From Pomphorhynchus laevis (taxonomy: Eukaryota; Acanthocephala; Palaeacanthocephala; Echinorhynchida; Pomphorhynchidae): 64,000 bases of DNA. A model generated the notes under the pieces. The model did no database searches, was not told the DNA's origin, and was given only the letters and a program-made list of their open reading frames with translations. Within the stretch, counting starts at the first letter, position 1. The number at the start of each line of letters is the position of its first letter. This document shows positions 13,390-25,081 of the stretch, in pieces. The DNA is taken from NCBI GenBank assembly GCA_012934845.2, contig WNNJ02000257.1, forward strand, positions 149,752 to 213,751, in the 5' to 3' direction. The position numbers and the translations under genes were made by a program.

Positions 13390-13600
13390 CATAATGATCA
13401 ATTTCATTATTATCCCTGTGTTATATATTGTGTTGTTATACTCACAACACAACAAATAATAATTTGCATTACCACACCACCCCATCTGTCGGCTTTACGA
13501 TCGCAGCGGTGCAATGTAAAACCGGGTATTGCTATTTCGGAATCATCAATATTTGAATTTAACCACGATTTATTAAAATCCATGATAAAGCATTACGATC
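13390..13600 (-). mobile_element. LINE endonuclease fragment
   Basis: On the minus strand the frame 'SWLNSNIDDSEIAIPGF', then 'TLHRCDRKADRWGGVV', matches the ES/TWL...D.EI.IPGY.LHR.DR..RGGGV signature of LINE APE endonucleases. It may be the far 5' part of the minus-strand LINE at 8.3-11.1 kb, now separated from it by the inserted PLE copy A. Confidence 0.65.
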
Positions 13601-14820
13601 AGCAATTGTTATTGTTAATGATAACATTTATAATCGCATGAAAAAACAAATAAATGAAAAATTTAGAATAAATATAAATTCATATATTACAAAATAATTA
13701 ATTTAATAAACAGATTTTATCGAAAATAAAATTCATTTAAAAATAAATGAAAAAACATAAATGTAGAGGAAATTAAACAAATAAACAAAAGCATTTCGAA
13801 CAACATGATAAACCTTTATAAATAATATCGCAGAAATAATTATCACAGAAATAATTAAATGTGCAATCTATATACACTCAGGTACAACATTGAAAAATAG
13901 TTAAATATCTGTATCTGACTAATTCCACTAATTAAACATTTGATTATTTTTATTACTTGAAATGAGTCACTAAAATATAAAAATCAGGTATCGTACTAAA
14001 TTGGCAAATTATATTCAAATTTGAAATGACTAAGAAGCAGATTAATTATGAACCGAACAACCACAAACATAAAGGCCTATATGAACCTAGACCTTTTAAA
14101 ACAAACCTTTTATAAATTTAATTATGCACATTGTTCCATTCAGAACACCCTTGTATAGATCAAATTCGGTGTCTGAATTCACCAAAAGATAAAAGTCAGG
14201 TATCTTACTAAATTGGCTTACTGAAGAGAACTTAATGGTAAAGTTGTTGAGCTTTGCAATTTTTAGGTCCTTAACTTTTCCTGTTTCAGATGAGCTATAA
14301 AATTCAACCGATCTGAAATCGGAAAGCGTAATATGGAAATAATACTATATAAAATATAATGTTTTATATACATCATTTTAACATCTAGGACCATAAAAGG
14401 ACAGTTATGCATTAAAAAGGCTAATCATGAACAAAGGATGAGAAATATACATTAGTGTGACTATTTTTCTAATATACCAACAATGTTATTTTTTTTCAAA
14501 CGATGTAATGTAAATTTATTAGTTGCTTAAAGTAGCAATTACCAATTTCATCATCATGAAATTAGAATTTACGGTCTACAAAATATTTAAAGAGATTAAA
14601 AAACTAGTATTTTAATCACCAATTCTATTATGTAAGTATTAAACAAAATGTTAAGATAAATTGTTAAGTTTAGAACGGAGGGTATATTTATTGAGGCCAA
14701 TATTTTCAGTTTGTAGGTACATATAAGGTACTTTTAGTAATTTAAGCTTTTTGAAAGGTAGATAAAGGTTGCTGAGAAATTTTATTTTTTTAAAATTTTA
14801 ATTAAGAATTTTAATTTTTT
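13601..14820. other. AT-rich intergenic DNA
   Basis: No gene seen. Two short pieces, near 13965-14005 and 14185-14220, share a nearly identical phrase with 'aatcaggtatcgtactaaat', a small dispersed direct repeat. Confidence 0.3.
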
Positions 14821-15126
14821 AAATAGTTGATAATGATCCATTATTGATAAAGAATTATTGGAGCTGGATCAAAGAAAAGAGGAAATTATTTTTGATATTT
14901 TGCTAACCTCTGTTAGCATCTTCAGAAAATTACGTTTTTTTAAATGTACATGCTTATATAATTAAGTTCAAAACGATCACCAAAATCGTGTTAAAAATTT
15001 AAACAACAATGAAATCAGCTGTTTATCGCTGTTTACCTGCCCAAAGCAAATGGCGGCGATCGTTTTGAACTCTTTATTTATAAGCATGTACAATTTAAAA
15101 AGGCATTGTAATTTTCTGAAGATAAA
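14821..15126. mobile_element. Foldback MITE-like element with a second inverted repeat inside
   Basis: The left arm (14821-14932) runs from AAATAGTTGATAATGATCC through TGGAGCTGGATCAAAG and TGCTAACCTCTGTTAGCATC to TTCAGAAAATTAC. The right arm survives only as GTAATTTTCTGAAGAT at its inner end (15107-15122). Between them lies another inverted repeat: 14942-14977 pairs with 15058-15097 around an 80-base centre. It appears to be a foldback element split by, or fused to, a second hairpin. Confidence 0.75.
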
Positions 15127-15862
15127 TCCTTGTTTTAATTATCCAATAAATCCTTATTTTAATTTTTATTAAAATGCGAATATATTTATACTTTTAACTT
15201 ATTCAAACATGTTCAGTGCAGCTTTGGAATAATGTTTAGATTAGATTATTAAGGACGAAAAAATTAAATTTTTAATTTTTGAATTTTAACGAAAGTTGAA
15301 TAATGTTATTAATTGTAATCCATACTATATACTTTTAAATTAGTGACCAGTACTGTTTGTCTTCATTCGACAAAGCACCACCGATTCTACTTGCTCTTAA
15401 AATTTCGTCTTCTGAATAATTTAAAAAACAGTTAATAAAACATATAACATTTTTTTATTTTTACATTGAAATTAACATTGATTTGGAACATTCGTGTTAA
15501 TTATTTAAAATAGTCTTTCGCTGTGCAATTATTATATGCTTATAATAAGTTTCCTTAAACCTTTTTATCCACTTTGCCCTTACGCTCAGTTTGATCTATC
15601 CGTTGCAGGGTCGATGAAGTGCATTATACATCTAAATCGTAATCCGATTCAAGTACAGAGTTACACTAGCAAGACCAATGTATTCCTAGTGTAATAATAA
15701 CTTCAGATATAAAAATAAATATAAAAAATCAACGATGTTTTGAAAATTATTTGGAAATAAAGATATACAATTGGTAGAATTTCCAATAGAAAATTTTACA
15801 ATACGTCTGTCGCAAAATCCGTAATCTAATATAGACAGAAACCTTTCAGTAACCGCGAAACT
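15127..15862. other. Intergenic DNA downstream of TUBGCP4
   Basis: Expected to hold the TUBGCP4 3' UTR and poly(A) region on the minus strand. Nothing else recognised. Confidence 0.3.
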
Positions 15863-18800
15863 TTAACTATCTTTATAGAAATCGTTGAACGCTAAATGAC
15901 AAATTAAATTCGATAAGTTGACGATCTGCTGATCGCTACAATCGTTTACCGACGTTAACAGTGCAAAAATATCTTTCACACAACAGCCAAATTGTTGTGA
16001 GCATGAGTTTGCGATATTAACATGGCTATTAGATAAACTACTCCTGATATCCTTTCCAAACTTTTCACAAAGATTCAATGCCTTCTGCAAACACGTGAAC
16101 ACGGCTGGGGTATCTATCAAACACGAATGTCGGATCTTCGAGGAAAATTTTTCCAGTGCATTGTTAAACTCACTAATGTCAACAAACAGGCCTTTATCTT
16201 CGTTCGGTTGTAATATTTCAGCCACACCGTCTTTATCCCTTATCTCACGATTGCAACACATTCTCTGTAACTTTGTTATTTCACATTCAATGACATCAGT
16301 GTACAGGTAATTGAGGAGGTTGCATAGAAAGAACATCATTTGCTGATGTGTGAAAAAAATCATCGAAGTGTTGTGTAAGACCCTATCGTTTTTCTTAATA
16401 TCCAACCATAGTAAACACAGATTCTTGTAACATTCTTTTAACAAATATATTGATTCTTTAGATGGATTTTATTAGCCGCTCACTCGTATATGTTAAGTAA
16501 TAAAACATTAAGAAATATTGAAATTCTGATTACTATTTTTATTCTGCATTCTGCTTTAATCCTGTATATAAGTCAACAGCAGCACGCTACATTTCAGTAT
16601 TGGTAGCCCTCATTAGCTACTGATCCAAAACCTACGTTTCACGTTTCGGTTCTATTAATGTTGGCTGACGATCACTCGACTCGTCTGCTTTATTGGCATT
16701 TAGATTTAATAAAAGACTTTCGTCTTACATTTTGCAAATTTAATTAAAATCATTTCTAATTTCAAATTAAACCAGCGTTAGTAGTGGAAGGTTCTACCTG
16801 CAATTTGAAAGCCTACCTATTTTTGCTATTAATTACTATTACCAAACGAGTCATCTATTGTTTGTTTCCTAATTTTAAGTAGAAATAGTCATCTATAGTT
16901 TTTTTTAATTTTAAGTAGAAATAGTCATCTATAGTTCTTTTTTAATTTTAAGTTGCTGTTGGCTTATAGATAAGATTAAATTAGCGTGCAGAATAAAAAT
17001 AGTTATCAAACTTTCAATGGCTACAATGATTGCACAGGTATATCAACTTAAGAAATGTAACTTAAGTAATGCTGCAAGGCATTATAACGACAGTGCGATT
17101 TTCCAGAAAGATAACAAGCTATAAATTATGTTCCAATTGACGAACTTTATTTTTAGTCATCCATCGACAATATACATAGGCTCTATCGAAGCAAAAAAGT
17201 CAATAAAAATAAGTCATGCATAATAAATCAACTAATCGTTAATCGGATACAACATCTGGCCTTGTCTTCTTGACAATTGAGAGCAGTTATCTGCTAGGGA
17301 AAACTAGCGTGACAGACTGTAACTGAGCTATTCCCCGTCTAAATCCCGTATAATTGTCCTTTATAGTATTTTATCGGTGTTTTGACATTATGAACTTATG
17401 GGATATCAGTATATGTTCAAGAATTCGTCTTTTAGGGCACGAAACTAAAATCTAAGTGACCACATTCACATATAAATAAGCTCAATATGCCAAAAATGTA
17501 GCAATATTGCTGACCACAAGCTAAACTAATTATAGAGCATGCGGCAAATGCGTTGATAATGTTATCTAAGAGAGTTTCTTGTTTTTGTGATTATTGAAAT
17601 ACTCTTTGAAGTTGGATATTTTCTTGCGAAAGCAAAATGATCCCTACATGAGTTGCCACAGATAGAATTGGAGCAGTAGTCACTATTCTGGGAATCAAGA
17701 TTTTTGCAATAGGGATATAATATATGCATAGTATAGCTTGAATCAGTGGCCCGTGTATGACCGATTTAATAGTATAGATAAAATATGTTGTTATTATACG
17801 ATTTTAACTTAGTCACCATTATGTACTTGTGATTATTTTTATCCTGTAAGTGAACGATCCATATACATTGCTAGTAGCGCGATGTTTATGTTCTACCCAT
17901 ACTTGCTTAATAATAAGACGTTCCTTCAACTTCCTTCGTTATCTATGTATGGTTCCACGTTGGTTATATGGACGTTTGAATAAGGCTGAATTCGATAGAG
18001 CCTGTTTTCGAGAGGTTAATTACGATGATTACGTTGCTGAATAAGATATGATGCTAAAAATTGACAGGCAGAACTATAAATGCTTGTCCATGGTATCTAT
18101 GCAATTACAGATTTCAGGAAAATTTTACAAATCTGTCATATTTGGCATGTTCAATGGAGCTTTTAATGAGATACGATGCTGGAAATTGACATGCAGAACT
18201 ATAAATGCTTGTCCCAGGTATCTAAGCCATTTCAGATTTAATTTTACAGATTACTTTCTTCGTTGTCTATGTATGGTTCTACGTTGGATATATTAAATGG
18301 ACTATTGAATAAGGCTGAATTCGATTACAGATTTCAGGAAAATTTTACAAATCTGTCATATTTGACATACTCAGTGGAGCTTTAAAGTATATTACCGAAG
18401 GTAGCTCTTCGTCAATTACGCTGGTGAATGTGTCCACATATGTTGTTGTACCAGTCGAATGAGCATTTGTTTAAATTATCATACCTGAAGAGCCATAAAC
18501 ATTTTTAGTAACTAAGCACTTACTTTGCTACTCATTGAGAAATTTGCTTGCAGTATATTCCCATTGATCTGTACAATTCACTCATTCAAAATTGTAAAAA
18601 GTTATACAAAATGATTAAGAACAAATATAAAAAAAGGAAAACACAAATTGCTAGACAAAACCTCAATTAGTCTTATGCAACCTATGAGATTGAACGAGTA
18701 ATATTCATTCCTATCATTTTTCAACATCTATATAATGACAATAACAGATACACAGATATAAAACTTATGATCACACGCGAAAATGCCTTTAGAATGATGA

Positions 18801-21800
18801 CATGATGTGGATAGTGTCAGAACAATAACAAGAAAGTGCATATACGATTTTTGTAATAAAAAACATATCACCAATATGGAGGTTTTCTGGTGCATATTTT
18901 TATTCATTTCGTTTATTTTCTAAAGGTATTCGTGAGATAGATTTTAACAAAACAGAAATATTGGTGTACACGAAACGTTACTGCTATGGAAATGTTCATG
19001 ATGCTGTCAGTTCTATACGGTATTCCTAAATGGCCACAGTCCGATTCTGTATTTAGCTGCGTCCATCCGTAATTATAAATCTACCGTATGTAATCAATAG
19101 GCCATCATTTCTACACGGTATTCGTGTAAATCGCATCCATCAATCAAAATCACCTCCACCAACCTCCACTATCCTTCCACTCATAACCTTTCCTCACATC
19201 GCTTGCCACCCTCTTTATTATCATTATCCTCTATGTCTCCCGTCGTCAAACCAAATCCCTCCAAATCATCAACTGCCAGCTCTTCTATCGTGATCTCACT
19301 TACTCACGTCAGTCGTCCTCCTTTACGGAAGCGCTTTGCTTCTCGCGATCGTTGCGTCATTGTTACTAATATCACGCCTTCTAACTCCTTATCTCCACAA
19401 GCACATCTGGACCACGATGTTTCCGCCTTCAGATCCATCCTCTCGTATATTGTTCCTGCGGATAAACCATCCTTTTTCAAGGACATTTCTCCTGTCGCAT
19501 TCATCCGTCTAAACAAATCTTCTCAATCTAATCCTTCCCAGCCCCCTCTCCTAAAAATTGTTTTCAAGCATCGCTCTCACGCGTCTTCTGTCCTCTCTCA
19601 ACGATTCAAACTCATGTCATCTTCAACCACTCGAATTTTCCCCGATCGCGCCCCTTCCGAAATCGCTAAAATCTCTTCAGCCCGCATCGAAAAACGCCGT
19701 CGCGAGGAAAACGGCGAAACATCACTCGCCATCCGAAACATAGACGGAAATTTTCAAGTTGTCCACACCCGTCCAAAAATTCGATGGCGCTCCATCTCTC
19801 CTATGTGTCTTCTCCACTAGTCTCTTTCGCCACAGCACACGGTTTCCGCCTCGGTCTCCTCAACACTATATCTATTCTCAATAAATCCGATCTTATCCTC
19901 AAACTATTCACCAAGCAATCCATCGATCTCTTCTGCCTCACCGAATCCTGGCACTCAGATACCGACGACCTTTCAATTCGCCGTCTGCTCTCTGCCGGTT
20001 GCTCCCTAGTCGAATCAGCCCGCCCCCTCAGCTCATGCCCTTCTAAATCCTCTAATCATGGCGGCATCGTCGCATTCGCGCGATACCCAGCGTCTCTTCA
20101 CAAAATCAATACCCCTTTCAGTCCTTGCTCTTTTGAATTGCTCACTTGTCGTTATTCTAACCCGATCATTCTAGATCTCGCCATTGTATACCGTCCTGGT
20201 TCATCAGCTCCTACAGCCTTATTTTTTACCGAACTCGCTGACCTCCTTTCTCATTGTTCTTTGTCCTCAATCCCTTCACTCGTTCTAGGCGACTTCAATA
20301 TCCGCCTAGACCGCCCCTCTTTCACAGATTCCATCCGCTTCATCAACATTCTATCCAACTACAATTACAAACTAATCTCCACTGCCCCCACACATATACT
20401 TGGCGGGGCACTCGACATCATCGCTGTCCCCGATCATTTTGCTGCCCACACCTCACTGTCCATCTCTGATCCTGGTCTATCCGATCACTTTCTTATCACC
20501 CTTGATCTCGCTCGCAACCACACCCCTCCTCACACACCTACAATCCTACGTCGCCCTTGGAGAAATCTTGACCTCTCCTCTTATCCGCTCTGCCTTACTC
20601 AAATCGTCTCTATCATTACCCACAATAACATATTCATCTCCTCACGATCTCGCCTTTCTTTTCGACTCTGAACTCACATCCACTCTCGGTATTCTCTTGC
20701 CCTTCAAATCTCACCCACACCGTCGCTTGCACCGTGCCCCATGGTTTGACATCCAATGCCTACTCTCAAAGCGTCGACTCCGCCATGCTTTTCGAGTCTA
20801 TCACCGCTCTCTCAGACGCGATTTCCGCTCGATCACTCCGTCTTTCCGTGATTCCTATCTTGCTCTTCGCCGGTCTCATCTCAACCTACTACGTACCAAA
20901 TGCAACTCCTTCTGGCAGCATAAAATCATCACTTTATTCAACTCGAAGACTCTCTGGCATACTTTTAACTCAATCCTTGCTCGTTCCTCTACGCCTTGCA
21001 ACATCAATGCTAATGATTATTCGTCATTTCTCCAGACTAAAGTATCCACGCTGCTCTCTCACACCCCGGTCTCCATCCTATCCCACTCTGCCCAGTCTAC
21101 ACTCATCCTTCCGGAACTCTTTCATCTTCTCCCTGTCTCACCTACAGAAGTATCATCTGTCCTCATGTCCTTGCCCAACAAAACCTCACCTGCCGATCCC
21201 CTGCCTACCCACATATTAAAATCTATATGCTCATCGATATCCCCATTTCTCACAACCTTGTTTAACTCGTCCATCCGCAGTCGTATCTTCCCTTCACACT
21301 GGAAATCCGCAATCGTTCGTCCCCTCCTTAAGAAACAATCGCTCGACCCCTCCCTTCCTTCTAGCTATCGCCCCATTTCACTACTCCCTACTCTTTCAAA
21401 GCTCTTAGAACGCCTCATCTTAATACAAATCAACGCTTATCTCTCCTCATCCAATCTGTACCCTCCTTTCCAATCCGCTTTCCGCTCTAATCACTCGACA
21501 GAAATCGCATGCATAAAAGTGTACAACGACTTACTCATTTCTCGAGACAAGGCTCTATATAGTGTTCTCATCTCCCTTGACCTCTCCTCCGCGTTCGACA
21601 TTGTCGACCACTCCGTCCTCCTTTCTCGCCTTCGTTATGATTACAGCTTTTCTTCCTCCTCCGTAGCTTGGTTCGCCTCATATCTATCCGACCGTTCCTT
21701 TCGCGTCTGTTCTAATTCATCATCCTCCCCTCCCATCCCTATTTTTTGCGGGGTTCCACAAGGTTCAGTCCTAGGTCCCCTGCTTTTCTCTCTTTTGCTT

Positions 21801-24800
21801 GGCGATCTCTCTCCATTTATCAAACCTTACTCCTTTAACGTCATGCAATACGCCGATGACATTCTAATCTATGATCATGCACCCGCACATCGCATACACG
21901 ATATCGGCATTTCTGCCTCCAACTGTCTTTCTTCTATCTACAAACGTCTCTTCAATCTCCATCTCGTTCTAAACGCCGAAAAGTCCAAAATAATGTGGAT
22001 CCTTCCCCGTAAACCAAACATATCTCCTCCCATTGTATATTTTGCCTCATCGATCATCCCTATAGTCCACAATCTCACTTTCTTAGGCTTCCATTTCGAT
22101 GATCACCTTTCCCTTAAACCCTTCGTCCGTGACAAGGTCCGCTCGTCTAACTTAATTCTTCGTGACATCCGCCGTATCCGCCCCCTTATCGACTTCCGTT
22201 CTTGTATGTCTCTTCTTTCATCGCTTCTTTTCCCTAAAATCGATTACTGCCTTAGCCTTTTCGCCAATTCTCCAAAATCCATCATCCTACCCCTACAACG
22301 AATAATCAACACCGCCGTTCGAGTGCTCTTTCGTATCCGTCGCTTAGACCACACATCCACATATTTTGCCCAACTGTCCTGGCCCACCATCCACATCCGC
22401 ATCAAACTCCGCCTTCTTCTCGTTACCTTTCGTCTCATCGCTGTCGGCTCCCCATCGTTCATCAACCTTCCTTTCTTAGACGATACTCGCCCCAACTCGA
22501 TATCGCTTCGTTCCTGTCATACCCTCTTACTCCACGTTCCTAATTACTCCAACAACTACGGTCTCCGATCCTTTCTCGTCGCCGCCTCACTCGCCTGGAA
22601 TCAGCTCCCTCTCGACGTCCGCCGCGCTCCGTCCTTTATCACATTCAAACACCTCCTCCGTTCACTCCTTCTCGACACCTGATTCACAGTTTTGTTTTGT
22701 TGTGGTCATGTAAGCGTACGCTGGCACGCATTTGCCACGTTAAAATAAATCCTTTTTTAGTAAGTATATTGTCATAAAACAGTAGTATGTTTTATATTCT
22801 AGTTTGTATATTGTAATTACTAGTTAGTATATTGTCATAAAATGATCAATAATATGGAAGAAATTCGACACAAAAATGTGTCCGGATTTGATCAACAATA
22901 CGGAAGAAATTCAACACAAATATGAGCCGAGATTTGATAAACAACACGGAAGAAAATCGACAGAAATATGTGTCAAGATTTGATCAACAACAAGGAAGAA
23001 GTTCAACATATGTGTCAAGATTTGATCAACAACACGGAAGAAGTTCGACACAAATATGTGCCGAGATTTAATCAATAGCACGGAAGAAATTCGACACATG
23101 TTTCGAGATTTGATCAACAACACGGAAGAAATTTGACGCATGTTTGGAGATCTGACCAACAATACGGAAGAAAATCGACACAAATATGTGTCGAGATTTG
23201 ATCAACAACACGGAAGAAATTCGACACATGTTTCAAGATTCGATCAACAATACGGAAGAAATTTGACAAATGTTTGGAGATCTGACTAACAATACGGAAG
23301 AAAATCGACACAAATATGTGTCGAGATTTGATCAACAACACGGAAGACATTCGACACATGTTTGGAGATCTGACCAACAATACGGAAGAAAATCGACACA
23401 AATATGTGTCGAGATTTGACCAACAACACGGAAGAAATCCGATACATGTGTCGAGATTTGATCAACAACACGGAAGAAATTCAATACATGTGTCGAGATT
23501 TGATCAACAATATGTAAGAAAATCGACGCATGTTTGGAGATCTGACCAACAATATGGAAGAAAATCGACACAAATATGTGTCGAGATTTGATCAACAACA
23601 CGGAAGAAATTGGACACATGTTTGGAGATCTGACCAACAATATGGAAGAAAACCGACACAAATATGTGTCGAGATGTGATCAACAGCACGGAAGAAATTC
23701 GATACATGTGTTGATATTTAATCAGCAACACTGAAGAAATTCTACACAAATGTAGAATAGACAAATATTAGAAAATAGAGAAATATGTGTCAAATGTGTG
23801 TCAAACAGGAAAATATTCGTAATTAAATTTGTATACTTGTAATTGTAACTTTGTACAGCATGCTATTAGTTTCTGCATTATTTTCGATTTATTTTCGTTC
23901 AATTTAAAGCTCATACTTCCACTTTTGATATTATTGTACACGCCTTACTGACTGCAATGAAACGACTAAATATTATTCTTTTGCGAAGAAGTCCATCTAC
24001 CTTGACAATATCAGTGGTAAGCTTTAATTGGTTATATATTTGTCATAAGGTATATATTTGTCATTTGGTATATTTATGTTTAGCATGGAATAGAACATAA
24101 TTTTAAACTTCTGCATATAATTGAATTCCTAATGAGCAGTTCCTGTAAAATCCATCTAATTGAATGAATATATTATACATCCCGTATAAACTTAATGGTT
24201 GGTTCAATAATTGTAAGACAATCTAAATTTAGCAACCGATGCCATTCGTTGTTCCCTAGTACATCTACCAACGAATAATCTGATTTGGTTGACAGGAAGT
24301 ATATCTTAAGCTTATCAATTAGTGAATAAAAGTTAATAGCTTTAGAGGCTACACGATTAGCGTGTGTATAGTGTCGGTTTATAAGGTTAGGAATTGAAGA
24401 ATTGTCGTCATCGATAGAACACTTTACGATTGCATCAGAGTCCATTCCACTAAGCTGCCGGACTTTGCCTATAAAAACGCATTTATGAGCATCACCACTT
24501 GAAACCATTGACACAAATATATTGTTAATATTCTTTTGCATTGTGTTGTCATCCGTATTAATGGTAATAAAAAACTCAGAAAATGGATCAAAAACGTCGC
24601 CAGTGTTTAACCAATATCTAAGCTGTTGATTCAGAACAAATAAACAGTCAGTGTTTATGTTTTCGATAAGCTCGTCAAGTTCCAGGTTACCGGTACGCCT
24701 TCGTAGACCGTCTAGCAAGGTTACAAATTTGTTTTCCTTTACAAGCGGATTAATTTTTTGATAAAGATCGTTAAATAACGGTAGTTTTATTCTGACGTAC

Positions 24801-25081
24801 GTTTCAATAAGCACTAGACCGTCGCTATTAGATTCTAAAATGTCCTTCTCAAGTTTAACAAGATCTGAGATATATTCATCAATTACATGACGCTGTAGAG
24901 ATTTGGCGAAAGCAATGCGATACAAGCTTTCCGCATTGGTATTTTGGTTTATGATCTCAACAAACTGTTTATACTTCTCTCCGATCAGAAAAATTTCACG
25001 TCCCTTACTGCAATCATGCGTGTCCTGATTAAAGCCAAGTAATCCATACAATAAGCTACTTGAATGCATCATCTTCAACAT
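15863..25081 (-). CDS. TUBGCP4: Gamma-tubulin complex component 4 homologue (multi-exon, middle exons incomplete)
   Basis: GCP4 is a subunit of the gamma-tubulin ring complex that nucleates microtubules at centrosomes. The first exon (25081-24179, 301 codons, phase 0, ending on a GTATAA donor) covers the N-terminal GRIP1 part: 'SLLYGLLGF' near the start, 'LNQQLRYWLNTGDVF' followed by 'DPFSEFFI', and 'HKCVFIGKVRQLSG', matching the human order QLSAWMLHG..DQHEEFFI and KILFVGESVQMF. A 31-codon exon (18221-18129) reads 'ACQFPASYLIKSSIEHAKYD', like the GCP4 segment QWPLHILFTPAVLEKYN. The last exon (16455-15863) carries the GRIP2 end: 'MFFLCNLLNYLYTDVIE', 'FSSKIRHSCLI' and the terminal 'LICHLAFNDFYKDS'. 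About 100 residues between exon 1 and the 31-codon exon were not found, and the phase into the last exon is not reconciled. The long intron holds a LINE and a minisatellite. Confidence 0.86.
16456..17929. repeat. TUBGCP4 intron with short repeats
   Basis: Near 16860-16960 a unit containing AAGTAGAAATAGTCATCTATAG and the T-run after it is repeated in tandem, partly a third time. At 16590-16680, on the minus strand, CCGAAACGTGAAACGTAGG followed by TTGGATCAGTAGC belongs to a family also seen at 56.6 kb and, more distantly, 49.2-49.7 kb. No exon recognised. Confidence 0.5.
17930..18400 (-). repeat. Local duplications of a TUBGCP4 exon and its flanks
   Basis: A unit holding the 31-codon TUBGCP4 exon and flanking intron recurs. 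The exon-like phrase encoding 'IYSSACQF(P/L)ASYLI' occurs at about 18040-18095 and 18160-18221. The 3' exon edge 'KYDRF' with its GTAAAAT donor occurs at about 18129-18165 and 18341-18385. The flank TTCGTT(A/G)TCTATGTATGG to AAGGCTGAATTCGAT occurs at 17930-17995 and 18255-18325. Only 18129-18221 gives an uninterrupted exon. Confidence 0.68.
18401..19120. other. TUBGCP4 intron, no exon placed
   Basis: One minus-strand segment near 18515-18560 is flanked by an AG and a GTAAGTGC donor, but its translation does not clearly match GCP4, so I do not call it. Confidence 0.3.
19203..19820 (+). CDS. LINE ORF1 (nucleic-acid-binding-type protein)
   Basis: The frame of 205 codons starts at a CTC-rich leader; the exact start is uncertain because the annotated first codon is not ATG, and an internal Met follows soon after. 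The N-terminal half is Ser/Pro/Lys-rich and low in complexity. The C-terminal half has 'PPLLKIVFKHRSHASSVL', 'SQRFKLMSSSTTRIFPDRAP' and 'SLAIRNIDGNFQVV', the same architecture as the ORF1 pieces at 4.2 and 9.8 kb and as CR1-group ORF1 proteins, which are thought to bind the element RNA. I see no CCHC knuckle. Confidence 0.75.
   Translation: MPPSLLSLSSMSPVVKPNPSKSSTASSSIVISLTHVSRPPLRKRFASRDRCVIVTNITPSNSLSPQAHLDHDVSAFRSILSYIVPADKPSFFKDISPVAFIRLNKSSQSNPSQPPLLKIVFKHRSHASSVLSQRFKLMSSSTTRIFPDRAPSEIAKISSARIEKRRREENGETSLAIRNIDGNFQVVHTRPKIRWRSISPMCLLH
19784..22682 (+). CDS. LINE ORF2: APE endonuclease and reverse transcriptase (one frameshift)
   Basis: The first frame (19784-20671) carries the endonuclease: 'NTISILNKSDLILKLF', 'LFCLTESWHSDTDD' (catalytic Glu), 'VYRPGSSAP', 'SLVLGDFNIRLD' and 'SDHFLITLDL'. 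The second frame carries the RT to 22682: 'WKSAIVRPLLKKQS', 'SSYRPISLLPTLSKLLERL', 'VLISLDLSSAFDIVDHSVLL' (motif A), 'GVPQGSVLGPLLFSLLLGDL' (motif B), 'QYADDILIY' (YADD), 'LNAEKSKIMW' and 'LTFLGFHFDDHL', then a conserved C-terminal 'SLAWNQLPLDVR'. It would nick target DNA and prime cDNA synthesis there. All catalytic residues I can check are present. One frame change near 20.58 kb separates the domains. Confidence 0.92.
22843..23755. repeat. Minisatellite, about 20 units of 42-46 bp
   Basis: The unit has a constant part, GATTTGATCAACAACACGG followed by AAGAAATTCGACA, and a variable part that is either CATGTGTCGA-like (42-bp unit) or CAAATATGTGTCGA-like (46-bp unit). A second variant replaces GATTTGATCAACAACAC with GATCTGACCAACAATA. 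The ACACAAATATGTGT part is a perfect palindrome. Open frames run through it on both strands because 42 is divisible by three; they are not genes. It starts within about 90 bases of the LINE 3' end. Confidence 0.93.
23756..24178. other. TUBGCP4 intron next to exon 1
   Basis: AT-rich; contains the GTATAA donor of exon 1 at its right edge (minus strand). No further exon recognised. Confidence 0.35.

Larger units (their letters stand above)
19125..22760 (+). mobile_element. Nearly intact two-ORF CR1/L2-like LINE
   Basis: A C-rich 5' UTR leads into ORF1 (19203-19820), which overlaps by 37 bases the start of an endonuclease frame (19784-20671); the RT frame continues to a stop at 22682. The only visible break is one frameshift between endonuclease and RT near 20.58 kb. 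The 3' UTR is short (CACGTTAAAATAAATCC then T-rich). Sense-strand composition is strikingly pyrimidine-rich and close to half GC, against a host background of perhaps a quarter to a third GC. It lies in the TUBGCP4 intron, antisense to that gene. The nearby fragment at 3.8 kb is almost identical, so the family is young. Confidence 0.93.

Noticed and set aside
22911-23764. Several overlapping open frames on both strands, and a superficial CRISPR-like periodicity
   Set aside because: They are produced by the 42-46-bp minisatellite. Repeats are adjacent without unique spacers, and this is animal DNA.
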